Positions 39,700 through 51,177 of a stretch of DNA of 64,000 nucleotides are shown here, piece by piece; positions within the stretch are counted from its first letter, which is position 1, and the number at the start of each line of letters is the position of its first letter. The DNA lies in the NCBI GenBank assembly GCA_027451285.1, contig DAIDJP010000018.1:1-64000 (forward strand), read 5' to 3'. The DNA is from Acidimicrobiaceae bacterium (lineage in GTDB: Bacteria; Actinomycetota; Acidimicrobiia; Acidimicrobiales; RAAP-2). The notes below the pieces were generated by a model. That model did not search any database. It had not been told where the DNA came from and saw only the letters and a list, made by a program, of their open reading frames with translations. The translations under genes and the position numbers were made by a program.

Positions 39700-41334
39700 A
39701 TGGAGCGTCCCGGAATCGCCCCGCCTCTCGGATCAGCGCTCGACACCACCTCGGAGCGCTTCCTCGCCAACCGCGCGGACATGCTCGAGCAGCTCGCCGT
39801 GATCGACGACCTGCTCGACCAGGCCGAGGCCGGTGGTGGCGAGGCCGCCATGAACCGCATGCGCAGCCGGGGCAAGATGCCCGTGCGCGAGCGCATCGCC
39901 GCGGTGCTCGATCCCGACTCGCCCTTCCTCGAGATCTCCCCGCTCGCCGGCTACGGCTCGGACTACGCCATCGGTGGCGGCATGGTGGTGGGCATCGGCG
40001 TGATCGCCGGCACCGAGTGCGTCATCATGGCGAACGATCCTTCGGTCCTCGGGGGGGCGCTCACGGCGTATTCGGCCAAGAAGTGGATGCGCGCGCTCGA
40101 GATCGCGCGCGACAACGAGATCCCCTACGTCAGCTTCGTCGAGTCCGCTGGCGCCGACCTGCGAGTGGGGGGCGGCAGCGGACGCATGGGCACTGGTCAC
40201 TTCGCCGAGAGCGGTCGCTTCTTCTACGACCTCATCGAACTGTCCAAGATGCGCGTGCCCACGGTGTGCGTCGTCTTCGGCTCATCGACGGCCGGCGGCG
40301 CCTACCAGCCGGGACTCTCGGACTACAACATCGTGGTCAAGGACCAGTCCAAGGTCTTCCTGGCGGGCCCGCCCCTCGTCAAGATGGCCACCGGCGAGCG
40401 GTCCGACGACGAGACCCTCGGCGGCGCGCGCCTGCACGCGGAGGTCTCGGGGCTCGGCGACTACTTCGCCGAGGACGAGATGGACGCGCTGCGGATCTGT
40501 CGCGAGGTGGTGGCCCACCTCAACTGGCGAAAGCGCGGCCCGGGACCGAGCATCGTGAGCGCCCCCCCGCGCTACGACAGCGAGGAGCTGCTGGGCCTAA
40601 TCAGTCGCGACCTGCGCCAGGCCGTCGACGTGCGCGACGTGATCGCGCGCGTGGTCGACGATTCGCGCTTCGAGGAGTTCAAGGCCCGCTACGGCGAGAC
40701 CCTCGTATGCGGGTGGGCCTCGATCCACGGCTATCCGGTGGGGATCCTCGGCAACAACGGGGTCATCCAGCCGCGCGCCGCCGAGAAGGCCGGCCAGTTC
40801 ATCCAGTTGTGCAACCAGATCGACGTTCCCCTCATCTTCTTGCAGAACATCACGGGCTACATGGTGGGCCGCGAGGCCGAGGCCGAGGGGATCATCAAGA
40901 AGGGCTCGCAGATGCTCAACGCGGTGACCAACTCGAGCGTCCCGCACCTCACCGTGATCCTCGGGTCCTCCTACGGCGCCGGAACCTACGGCATGTCGGG
41001 GCGCGCCTTCGGCAACCGCTTCACCTTCCTGTGGCCGACCGCCAAGATCGCCGTCATGGGCCCCAAGCAGATCGCCGGCGTGATGAGCCAGGTCCGGCGC
41101 GCCGCGGCCGAGCGCAAGGGCGAGCCCTTTGACGAGGACGAGGACGCCAAGATCGTCGCGATGGTCGAAGAGAACCAGGAGCAGGGATCCCTCGCCCTGG
41201 TCGCGACGGGTGCGGTGAGTGACGACGGCATCATCGACCCTCGCGACACTCGCACCGTCCTCGGGCTCTGCCTGTCGGTCGTGCGTTCCAAGCCCATCGA
41301 GGGCGCGTCGTCCTTCGGGGTCTTTCGCCTATGA
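39700..41334 (+). CDS. acyl-CoA carboxylase carboxyltransferase (beta) subunit
   Basis: ADMLEQLAVIDDLLDQAEAGGGEAAMNRMRSRGKMPVRERIAAVLDPDSPFLEIS, GGAYQPGLSDYNIVVKDQSKVFLAGPPLVKMATGE, LQNITGYMVGREAEAEGIIKKG. Start set at ATG 39700. Confidence 0.93.
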   Translation: MERPGIAPPLGSALDTTSERFLANRADMLEQLAVIDDLLDQAEAGGGEAAMNRMRSRGKMPVRERIAAVLDPDSPFLEISPLAGYGSDYAIGGGMVVGIGVIAGTECVIMANDPSVLGGALTAYSAKKWMRALEIARDNEIPYVSFVESAGADLRVGGGSGRMGTGHFAESGRFFYDLIELSKMRVPTVCVVFGSSTAGGAYQPGLSDYNIVVKDQSKVFLAGPPLVKMATGERSDDETLGGARLHAEVSGLGDYFAEDEMDALRICREVVAHLNWRKRGPGPSIVSAPPRYDSEELLGLISRDLRQAVDVRDVIARVVDDSRFEEFKARYGETLVCGWASIHGYPVGILGNNGVIQPRAAEKAGQFIQLCNQIDVPLIFLQNITGYMVGREAEAEGIIKKGSQMLNAVTNSSVPHLTVILGSSYGAGTYGMSGRAFGNRFTFLWPTAKIAVMGPKQIAGVMSQVRRAAAERKGEPFDEDEDAKIVAMVEENQEQGSLALVATGAVSDDGIIDPRDTRTVLGLCLSVVRSKPIEGASSFGVFRL

Positions 41335-43256
41335 GTTTCGATACCCTGCTCATCGCCAACCGCGGCGAGATCGCGCGGCGAGTCGCGCGGGCCGGTCGCG
41401 AGATGGGGCTGCGCGTCATCGGCGTCTACGTCGAGGCCGACGCGAACGAGCCCTTCGTCGCCGACTGCGACGAGGCAGTCCTGCTCGAGACCTCCTACCT
41501 CGACGGCGCCGCCATCGTCGCCGCCGCGCGCGCCAGCGGTGCGCAGGCCATCCATCCCGGCTACGGGTTCCTCTCGGAGAACGCCCTCTTCGCCACCATG
41601 GTCGAAGAGGCCGGGCTCACGTGGGTGGGACCGCCGGCGCGCGTCATTCGCGCGATGGGCGACAAGATCGCGGCCAAGGCGCTCGCGCGCGAGGCCGGCG
41701 TCGCGGTGCTGCTCTCGAGCGACGATCCGGCGGCCGCCGAGCAGGTGGGCTATCCCCTCTTGATCAAGGCGGCCGCCGGCGGCGGCGGCAAGGGAATGCG
41801 CGTCGTCACGCGCCGCGAGGACTTCGACGACGCGCTCGCGGCCGCCCAGCGCGAGGCCGCGAGCGCCTTCGGTGACGACCGGGTCTTCGTCGAGCGCTAC
41901 GTCGCCGCGTCGCGCCACGTCGAGATCCAGATCGTCGGCGACCACTTCGGCAACCTGATCCACCTGGGCGAGCGCGAATGCTCGATCCAGCGCCGCCACC
42001 AGAAGCTCGTCGAGGAGTCACCCTCGAGCGCCCTGACCGCGCCGATGCGCGCGGCCATGGGCGAGGCGGCCCTCAACCTCGCACGGGCCATCAACTATCA
42101 CTCGGTGGGCACCGTCGAGTTCCTCGTCGACGACGACACCCGCGAGTTCTTCTTCCTCGAGGTCAACACCCGTCTCCAGGTCGAGCACCCGGTGACCGAG
42201 GAGGTGACCGGCGTCGACCTCGTGCGCACCCAGCTGCGCATCGCGGCCGGCGAAGCGCTCGACATGACCCAAGACGACGTCGTGAGCCGGGGCCACGCCA
42301 TCGAGGTGCGCCTCTGCGCCGAGGATCCGACGAACGGCTTCCTGCCCGCGACGGGGACGATCGCGGCCTTCGAGCCGGCACAGTATCCACCGGTGCGCGT
42401 CGAGTCCGGCGTCAACGTCGGTTCGCGCGTCAGCGTCTCCTTCGACCCCCTGCTGGCCAAGATCATCGCGGTCGCCCCGACACGCGTCGAGGCCGCCACC
42501 ACCCTGGCGCGAGCCCTCGAGGGGCTGCACCTGGGCGGCGTGACGACCAATCGCGACTTCCTCGCCGCCACCCTTCGCAACGAGGGATTTCTCACCGGGG
42601 ACACGACGACGGACTTCATCTCGCGCTACGAACCCGCCCGCGAGCTCGTCCTCGACGAGGAGGAGACCGCCTTCGCCACGACCGCGGCCGCGCTCTGGCT
42701 CGAGGAGAGGAACCGGGTCAACGCGCCCGTGCTGGCCTTCGTGCCCAGCGGCTGGCGCAACGCGCGTCTGCCGCGCCAGAGCGTGACCCTGCGCCGCCAG
42801 GGCGACCACGTCGTGACGTACCGGCGCCGGCGCGACGGCGCCTTCGACGTGGACGCGGGACTCGCGCGCGTGCGCGCCTGGAGCGAGCGGGCCATTGACC
42901 TCGAGTTCAACGGCCGACGCGCCAACGTGCGCGTCACCGCCGACGGCGACCACCTCCACGTCCAGGTGCGCCGCGGCACTGCGACCTTCCAGGTCGTGCC
43001 GCGCTTCGTCGTGCCCGGATCCGAGGAGATCCACGGTGGGCTCGTCGCGCCGATGCCCGGCGTGGTCCTCGCGGTGCGCGCCGAGGTCGGCCAGCGCGTC
43101 CGGGCCGGCGACACCCTGGTGGTGCTCGAGGCCATGAAAATGGAGCACGTGATCACCGCGCCGCACGACTGCGTCGTCACCGACGTGTTCGTCGCGCCCT
43201 CCCAACAGGTGGACCGGGGTACCACGCTGCTCGCCGTGAGCGAGGCCGGCGGGTGA
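41331..43256 (+). CDS. acyl-CoA carboxylase biotin carboxylase/BCCP (alpha) subunit
   Basis: LLIANRGEIARRVARAGREMGLR, HPGYGFLSENALFA, AAAGGGGKGMRVV, C-terminal biotinyl motif VLEAMKMEHVITAP. Confidence 0.97.
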   Translation: MSFDTLLIANRGEIARRVARAGREMGLRVIGVYVEADANEPFVADCDEAVLLETSYLDGAAIVAAARASGAQAIHPGYGFLSENALFATMVEEAGLTWVGPPARVIRAMGDKIAAKALAREAGVAVLLSSDDPAAAEQVGYPLLIKAAAGGGGKGMRVVTRREDFDDALAAAQREAASAFGDDRVFVERYVAASRHVEIQIVGDHFGNLIHLGERECSIQRRHQKLVEESPSSALTAPMRAAMGEAALNLARAINYHSVGTVEFLVDDDTREFFFLEVNTRLQVEHPVTEEVTGVDLVRTQLRIAAGEALDMTQDDVVSRGHAIEVRLCAEDPTNGFLPATGTIAAFEPAQYPPVRVESGVNVGSRVSVSFDPLLAKIIAVAPTRVEAATTLARALEGLHLGGVTTNRDFLAATLRNEGFLTGDTTTDFISRYEPARELVLDEEETAFATTAAALWLEERNRVNAPVLAFVPSGWRNARLPRQSVTLRRQGDHVVTYRRRRDGAFDVDAGLARVRAWSERAIDLEFNGRRANVRVTADGDHLHVQVRRGTATFQVVPRFVVPGSEEIHGGLVAPMPGVVLAVRAEVGQRVRAGDTLVVLEAMKMEHVITAPHDCVVTDVFVAPSQQVDRGTTLLAVSEAGG

Positions 43257-45001
43257 AGGACCCCCTTCGCGTCGCCAACTGCTCGGGCTTCTACGGGGAC
43301 CGGCTGAGCGCGGCGGCCGAGATGGTCGAGGGCGGACCCATCGACGTCTTGACCGGCGACTGGCTGGCCGAACTGACCATGCTCATCCTCGCGCGCACGC
43401 GCGCCAAGCACCCCGGCGCGGGATACGCGCGCAGCTTCCTGACCCAGTTGGAGGGCGTCCTCGGGCCGTGTCTGGAGCGCGGCATCAAGATCGTCTCCAA
43501 CGCCGGCGGCCTGGACCCGGACCGCCTCGCCGAGGAGGTGGCCGCCCTCGCCGCGCGCCTGGGGCTCTCGGCGCGGGTGGCCTACGTAAACGGCGACGAC
43601 CTGCTGGCGCGCCTCGGCGACGAGCCCGCGGTGCCGCTCACCCACTTCGAGACGGGCGGCCCCGTGGCGCGCGACGGCGTCGTCTCGGCCAACGCCTACC
43701 TCGGCTGCTTTGGCATCGTCGAGGCGCTGAACCAGGGCGCCGACGTGGTGGTGACCGGACGGGTCACCGACGCGGCCGTCGTTTGCGGGCCGGCCGCCTG
43801 GCACCACGGATGGGCGCGCGACGACTTCGACGCCCTCGCCGGGGCCGTCGTCGCCGGCCACGTCATCGAATGCGGGGCCCAGGCGACCGGGGGCAACTAC
43901 TCGTTCTTCACCGAGGTCGCCGACATGTCCCACGTGGGTTTTCCCTGGGCCGAGATCGCCGCCGACGGATCGTGCGTCGTGGGCAAGCACGACGGCACCG
44001 GCGGCGAGGTCTCGATCGGCACGGTGACCTCCCAGCTGCTCTACGAGATCAGCGGACCGCGCTACTACGGCCCCGACGTGACGGCGCGCTTCGACACCAT
44101 CCGCCTGGCTCAGGTCGCACCGGACCGCGTGGCGATCTCCGGCGTGCGCGGCGAGGCGCCGCCCTCGACACTCAAGGTCGCGATGAACAAGCTCGGCGGG
44201 TACCGCCAGGACATCACGGTGGGCCTCACGGGGCTCGACATCGAGGAGAAGGCCGCCCTGGTGGAGCGGGCCTTCTGGGAGCAGTCCCCGGTCGCGAGGG
44301 CGGACATCGCGAGCGTGACGACGCGCCTCTCGCGTACCGACAAGGAAGACCCCGCGACCAACGAGGAGGCGGTCGCGCTGTGGCGACTGACCCTGAAGGA
44401 CCCCGACGAGAACAAGGTGGGCCGCGCGGTCGCCAACGCCGCGGTCGAGATCGCGCTGGCCGCCATCCCGGGCTACTTCGGCCTGGGCGCCGCGCCCGGG
44501 CCCGCGCGGCCCTACGGCGTCTACGTGCCCGCCCGCGTGCCGGCCGACCTCGTCCCCCAGTTCGTGCGGGTCCTCGACGGTCCCACCAGCGTCGTGGACT
44601 CGGTCGCCCCGCCCGGACCCGATGAGATCACCGTCGACGTGCCCGCGCCCGCGGCTCCGCCCACCGGCGCCACGCGCCGCGTGCCCCTGGGACGACTCGT
44701 GGGCGCGCGATCGGGTGACAAGGGCGGACACGCCAACCTGGGCGTCTTCGCGCGACGCGACGACGCGTTCAACTGGCTCGACGACTTTCTTAGTGTCGAG
44801 CGCCTGCGCGAACTGCTCCCTGAGACCCGCGAGCTCGACGTCGAGCGTTTCCGCTTCCCGGCCCTACGCTCGCTGAACTTCGTGATCCACGATCTGCTCG
44901 ACGAGGGCGTCGCCGCCGCCTCACGCCAGGATGCCCAAGCCAAGGGGCTCGGCGAGTGGCTGCGCGCCCGCGTGGTCGACGTACCCGAGGTCCTGCTGTG
45001 A
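43253..45001 (+). CDS. acyclic terpene utilisation AtuA-like protein (DUF1446 family)
   Basis: VANCSGFYGDRLSAAAEMVEGGPIDVLTGDWLAELTMLILAR, GADVVVTGRVTDAAVV, GARSGDKGGHANLGVFAR. GTG start overlapping the upstream stop (GTGA). Confidence 0.9.
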   Translation: MKDPLRVANCSGFYGDRLSAAAEMVEGGPIDVLTGDWLAELTMLILARTRAKHPGAGYARSFLTQLEGVLGPCLERGIKIVSNAGGLDPDRLAEEVAALAARLGLSARVAYVNGDDLLARLGDEPAVPLTHFETGGPVARDGVVSANAYLGCFGIVEALNQGADVVVTGRVTDAAVVCGPAAWHHGWARDDFDALAGAVVAGHVIECGAQATGGNYSFFTEVADMSHVGFPWAEIAADGSCVVGKHDGTGGEVSIGTVTSQLLYEISGPRYYGPDVTARFDTIRLAQVAPDRVAISGVRGEAPPSTLKVAMNKLGGYRQDITVGLTGLDIEEKAALVERAFWEQSPVARADIASVTTRLSRTDKEDPATNEEAVALWRLTLKDPDENKVGRAVANAAVEIALAAIPGYFGLGAAPGPARPYGVYVPARVPADLVPQFVRVLDGPTSVVDSVAPPGPDEITVDVPAPAAPPTGATRRVPLGRLVGARSGDKGGHANLGVFARRDDAFNWLDDFLSVERLRELLPETRELDVERFRFPALRSLNFVIHDLLDEGVAAASRQDAQAKGLGEWLRARVVDVPEVLL

Positions 45002-45786
45002 ACGAGCTCGACGCACTCGCGCGCGACCTGGCCGACGAGCAGGGGGCCCTCGACCGGCTCGTGGCCGGACTCGTAGAGGCCGACTGGTTCCGCGACACGC
45101 CCGCGCGCGGCTGGTGCGTGCGCGACCAGATCGCCCACCTCGCCTTCTTCGACGCGGCCGCCGCGCAGGCCATCACCGACCCGACGGCCTTCTTGGTGGC
45201 CCGCGACGAGCTGGTGCGCGCCGCCTTCGCCGACGGCGTCGACGAGTTCACCCTTCACGCGTTTCGCGAGATGGCGCCCGCGCTCGTCCTCGCCACCTGG
45301 CGCGAGAACCGCGCGACGCTCGAGGCGGCCGCCCGTCGTCTCACGCGAGAGTCGCGCGTCCCCTGGTACGGGCCGGACATGAGCGGTCGATCCTTTCTCA
45401 CCGCCCGTCTCATGGAGACCTGGGCCCACGGCGTGGACGTCGCCGACGCCCTCGGCGTCGCCCCGAGCGACTCGGCGAGACTCGCGCACATCGTGCGACT
45501 CGGCGTGATCACGCGCGACTGGTCCTATCGGGTGCGCGCCGAGACCCCGCCCGAGGTCTCGATCGCGGTTCGCCTCGACGGAGCGGGTGGAACCTACGAG
45601 CACGGCCCGAGCGACGCCGACGAGGTCATCACCGGCCCGGCGCTCGACTTCTGCCTGGTCGTCACCCAGCGACGACACGTCGACGACACCTCCCTCGTCA
45701 CGGGCGAGTGGGGACGGCACTGGATGCTGCGCGCCCAGGCCTTCGCCGGTGCGGCGACCACGGGCCCGGCGCCGAGGTCGACGTGA
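44998..45786 (+). CDS. DinB/maleylpyruvate isomerase-like putative metal-binding protein (TIGR03084-like)
   Basis: ARDLADEQGALDRLVAGLVEADWFRDTPARGWCVRDQIAHLAFFDAAAAQAI ... METWAHGVDVADALG; GTG start at 44998. Confidence 0.82.
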   Translation: MNELDALARDLADEQGALDRLVAGLVEADWFRDTPARGWCVRDQIAHLAFFDAAAAQAITDPTAFLVARDELVRAAFADGVDEFTLHAFREMAPALVLATWRENRATLEAAARRLTRESRVPWYGPDMSGRSFLTARLMETWAHGVDVADALGVAPSDSARLAHIVRLGVITRDWSYRVRAETPPEVSIAVRLDGAGGTYEHGPSDADEVITGPALDFCLVVTQRRHVDDTSLVTGEWGRHWMLRAQAFAGAATTGPAPRST

Positions 45787-46544
45787 GCGTGCTCGAGGTC
45801 TCCCACGAGCGCGGGGTCACCACCCTTCGCCTGGTCGACATCGAGCGGCGCAACGCGCTGAGTGCGGCCATGCTGCGCGAGCTGGTCGGCGCCATCGACG
45901 CGGCCGAGGCCGACGCGGCGAGCCGCGTGGTCGTGATCACCAACGCGGGCAACACGTTCTGTGCCGGGGCGGACCTGCGTGAACGCGTCGACGGCCTTCC
46001 CACCCCGCGCCTCGACGAGCTCTTCACGCGCATCGCGCGCTCACGCCTGGTCTTCGTGGGACGCATCGACGGACACTGCGTGGCCGGCGGCGTTGGGCTG
46101 GCCGCGGCGCTCGACATTTCGATCGCGCGCGAGGACGTGACCTTCGGCTTCTCGGAGGTTCGCCTCGGGCTCGCGCCGGCCATCATCTCGGTCGTGTGCC
46201 TGGCCAAGATGCGCGACGCCGACGCGCGCAGCGCCATGCTGCGCGGCAACCGCTTCGACGCGCGCGAGGCCGCGCGTATGGGCCTCGTGACGAGCGCGGT
46301 GCCCGCCGGCGATCTCGACGCGGCCTTGGACGACGTCGTGGCGGACCTGCTCGCCGGTGAGCCGAACGCGCTGGCCGAGACCAAGGAGTTGCTGCGTCGC
46401 GTGCCGAGCATGGACACCGACGACGCGTTTCGCCACGCGAGCGAAGTCTCCGCGCGGCTCTTCGCCTCCGACGCAGCCCGCGAGGGCATGACGGCCTTTC
46501 TCGAGAAGCGCCCGGCGCGCTGGACCAGCGACGCGAGTGACTGA
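45783..46544 (+). CDS. enoyl-CoA hydratase family (AtuE/LiuC-like context)
   Basis: NTFCAGADLRERVDG, GRIDGHCVAGGVGLAAALDISIAREDVTFGFSEVRLGLAPA; GTG start at 45783. Confidence 0.88.
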   Translation: MSVLEVSHERGVTTLRLVDIERRNALSAAMLRELVGAIDAAEADAASRVVVITNAGNTFCAGADLRERVDGLPTPRLDELFTRIARSRLVFVGRIDGHCVAGGVGLAAALDISIAREDVTFGFSEVRLGLAPAIISVVCLAKMRDADARSAMLRGNRFDAREAARMGLVTSAVPAGDLDAALDDVVADLLAGEPNALAETKELLRRVPSMDTDDAFRHASEVSARLFASDAAREGMTAFLEKRPARWTSDASD

Positions 46545-46570
46545 ACCGCGGACGGTCCCCGGGGACGTCG

Positions 46571-47182
46571 CTAGCGCAGACTTTCTTCGATCTCGCCCAG
46601 AGTCTCGCGGCTGATCGCCCCTTCGCGCAGGACCCGCCACGGCCTCGACGTGACGTCGACGACGCTGGACACGCTCGCGCGACGCTCGCCCCCGTCGACC
46701 ACCCCGGCCAGGTCGCTGCGTCCCGCGAAGACTGCGTCGACCTGTTCGGCACTCTCACACGGCTCACCGCCGTGCACGTTGGCGCTCGTCACGGCGAGCG
46801 GCCCGCAGCGCGCCAGGAGGTCGCGCAGCGCGCGGTCGTCGGGCACGCGCACGCCCGCCGTGGACTCGCGCGCACCCAAGCGCCGCGCGAGCTCCGTCGG
46901 CGCGGCCACCACGATCGTGAGAGCTCCCGGCCACAGCGTCGCGGCCAGGCGCGCCAAATCATCCGTCACGACGACGCCCGCGGAGGCCACCTGTTCGAGC
47001 GAGGCCGCCATCATCGGCAGGGCGACGTCGGCCGGGCGGTCCTTCAGAGCGAAGAGCCGCGCCACCGCCGCGGGGTGCGCCACCGAGGCGGCCACGCCGT
47101 AGACGGTGTCGGTGGGCAGGGCGACCACCTCGCCGGCGGCGAGCAGATCCGCCGCCTCGTCGTAGGTCACGCGGCGGATCAC
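46571..47182 (-). CDS. L-threonylcarbamoyladenylate synthase (Sua5/YciO/YrdC)
   Basis: LLAAGEVVALPTDTVYGVAASVAHPAAVARLFALKDRPADVALPMM, VRVPDDRALRDLLARCGPLAVTSANVHGGEP. GTG start at 47182. Confidence 0.93.
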   Translation of the reverse strand: MIRRVTYDEAADLLAAGEVVALPTDTVYGVAASVAHPAAVARLFALKDRPADVALPMMAASLEQVASAGVVVTDDLARLAATLWPGALTIVVAAPTELARRLGARESTAGVRVPDDRALRDLLARCGPLAVTSANVHGGEPCESAEQVDAVFAGRSDLAGVVDGGERRASVSSVVDVTSRPWRVLREGAISRETLGEIEESLR

Positions 47183-47982
47183 GAGCGCCTCGCCACCAGG
47201 ATCCGCGCGTGACCGGCCATGTCGAGATGGTCCTCGACCTCGGAGAATCCGGCGGCCCGGGCCGCGGCCAGGGCGGCCTCGCCCTGGTGCATTCCGTGCT
47301 CGACCACGAGCGCGGACGAGACGCTCATCCACTCGCGCACCTCGGCGATGATGACCGCGAGGTCCCCAAAGCCCGGCGCGGCCGCGGTGTCGGGAGCGAC
47401 GAGTGCCGCGCGCGGCTCGTAGGCGAGGACCGGATCGAGACTCTCCATCTCGCCCGCCGCGACGTAGGGCGGGTTGGCGACCACGAGGTCAAATCCCGCT
47501 CGCAACGAGGCATCGAGGCCGTCGAACCACGAGGACTGCACGAAGGAGACGCGAGAGAGCCCGTGGGCCAACGCGTTGCGTCGCGCCACGGCGAGGGCGG
47601 CCGGTGATGCGTCGAGGGCGACCAGCGTCGCGAGGATCCCTCGCTCCTCGAGCTCGGCGAGGAGGGCCAGGCCGATCGCCCCCGACCCGCAGCCCAGGTC
47701 GAGGATCCGCGGGGCCGCCACGCCACTCGCCGCGAGTTCGACGAGCGCCACGTCGACCAGCTCTTCGGTCTCGGGGCGCGGGATCAGCACGTTCTCGTCG
47801 ACCACGAGGTCCAACGAACGAAAGGGCCAGTGTCCGATCACGTACTGCAGGGGCTCGCCCGCGAGACGTCGAGCGACGGCGGTCTCGAGGGCCGACGGGT
47901 CGGTGAACTCCTCGCTCAGCCAGCGTGCCTCGTGGGGGGCCAGGCCGCGCGCGACGAGGGCGGCGAGATCAGTGCTGGCCAC
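47179..47982 (-). CDS. prmC: release factor glutamine methyltransferase
   Basis: LIPRPETEELVDVAL, ILDLGCGSGAIGLALLAE, DLVVANPPYVAAGEM (NPPY motif). Confidence 0.95.
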   Translation of the reverse strand: MASTDLAALVARGLAPHEARWLSEEFTDPSALETAVARRLAGEPLQYVIGHWPFRSLDLVVDENVLIPRPETEELVDVALVELAASGVAAPRILDLGCGSGAIGLALLAELEERGILATLVALDASPAALAVARRNALAHGLSRVSFVQSSWFDGLDASLRAGFDLVVANPPYVAAGEMESLDPVLAYEPRAALVAPDTAAAPGFGDLAVIIAEVREWMSVSSALVVEHGMHQGEAALAAARAAGFSEVEDHLDMAGHARILVARRS

Positions 47983-49048
47983 TCGCGGCGAGCTGACGCG
48001 CGCGCTGCTCGGCCAGCAGCGCGTCGACGTAGGGGTCGAGGTTGCCCGCGAGGACCGAGTCGAGCGAGTACGTCGTCAGGTTGATCCGGTGGTCGGTGAC
48101 CCGGTTCTCCTTGAAGTTGTAGGTGCGGATCTTCTCGCTGCGCCCGCCACTGCCCAGCTGGGCGCGCTTGAGGTCACCGAGCTCACTCGCCTGGGCTTCC
48201 TGGGCCGCCTTCAGGAGGCGCGAGCGTAGGACGATGAGGGCCTTCGCGCGGTTCTGGATCTGGCTCTTCTCGTCCTGCATCGCGACCACGATGCCGGTCG
48301 GCAGGTGGGTGATGCGAACGGCCGAGTCGGTCGTGTTGACGCTCTGGCCCCCAGGTCCCGAGGAGCGGTAGACGTCGATCTTGAGGTCGTTGGGGTCGAT
48401 GTCGACATCGACCTCCTCGGCCTCGGGCAGGATCGAGACCGTGGCCGAGGACGTGTGCACCCGGCCCTTGGCCTCGGTGACCGGCACGCGCTGGACCCGG
48501 TGCACGCCCGCCTCGTTGGCCAGGCGCGTCCAGGCGTCGTCGCCCTTGATCAGATAGATCGCCTCGTCGAGACCGCCCTGCTCGGACTGGCTCTCCTCGA
48601 CGACCTCGAGCTTCCAGCCGCGCAGGGCGGCGTAGCGCCGGTACATCTCGGCCAGGTCGCCGGCGAAGAGGTTCGCCTCCTCGCCGCCCTCGGCGCCGCG
48701 GATCTCGATGATGACGTTGCGCCCCTCGTTGGGGTCGCGCGGCAGCAGCAGGGTCTCGAGGTGCTCTTCGAGCGCGGGCAGCTTGGCCTCGGACTCGGCG
48801 AGCTCCTGGCGCCAAAGCTCGCGCTCGTCGCCCGAGGTGTCGTTGAACATCTCGCGCGCGGCGGCGATGTCCTCGCGCAGCGAGGTGAGCGCCGTCCAGG
48901 CCGCGTTGATCTCGGCGAGCACCTTGTGGCGGCGCGACAGGTCGCGCAGGCGCGCGAGATCGTTGGCGACGTCGGGTTCGCTTAAGGCTGCCTCGACCGA
49001 CTTGAGCTCGTCGGCGAGGACGAGCATGGTGTCGTCGAGGGTGGCCAC
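47969..49048 (-). CDS. prfA: peptide chain release factor 1
   Basis: IEIRGAEGGEEANLFAGDLAEMYRRYA, YRSSGPGGQSVNTTDSAVRITHLPTG (GGQ motif). Confidence 0.98.
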   Translation of the reverse strand: MATLDDTMLVLADELKSVEAALSEPDVANDLARLRDLSRRHKVLAEINAAWTALTSLREDIAAAREMFNDTSGDERELWRQELAESEAKLPALEEHLETLLLPRDPNEGRNVIIEIRGAEGGEEANLFAGDLAEMYRRYAALRGWKLEVVEESQSEQGGLDEAIYLIKGDDAWTRLANEAGVHRVQRVPVTEAKGRVHTSSATVSILPEAEEVDVDIDPNDLKIDVYRSSGPGGQSVNTTDSAVRITHLPTGIVVAMQDEKSQIQNRAKALIVLRSRLLKAAQEAQASELGDLKRAQLGSGGRSEKIRTYNFKENRVTDHRINLTTYSLDSVLAGNLDPYVDALLAEQRARQLAASGQH

Positions 49049-49060
49049 GAAGGGGTGGGC

Positions 49061-49285
49061 CTAGGCCCGGGTGCGACCCTTGGCCGTCTTCTGGGCGTAG
49101 CGGCGCTGGAAGCGCTCAACGCGCCCACCGGTGTCGACGAGCTTCTGCTTGCCGGTGAAGAAGGGGTGGCACTCGTTGCACAGTTCGACGCGCAGCACGG
49201 CCTTGGTCGAACGGGTCTCGAAGGTGTTGCCGCACGAGCAGGTGACGCTGGCGTCAACGTACGTGGGGTGAATATCGGTCTTCAT
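49061..49285 (-). CDS. rpmE: 50S ribosomal protein L31 (zinc-binding type)
   Basis: [27 protein letters not shown]...[30 protein letters not shown]. Confidence 0.98.
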   Translation of the reverse strand: MKTDIHPTYVDASVTCSCGNTFETRSTKAVLRVELCNECHPFFTGKQKLVDTGGRVERFQRRYAQKTAKGRTRA

Positions 49286-49323
49286 GAGGACTCCTTGGTG
49301 CGAAGAGACAGTGTAGTGGACGA

Positions 49324-51021
<1,698 letters not shown>

Positions 51022-51177
51022 GAATTTCCTTTCTCGCCGCACGAGAAAGTACGCACGGAACGAAAAAACGAGAAGTGCCGTCTTGGAAAGAATTTCCGCA
51101 CGTCGGCAAGTGGCCGAGTCGCGGACGACGGTTTCAGTGTAGCCGAAGTCTCCCCCGGCGCAACCATCCCGCCAAAC

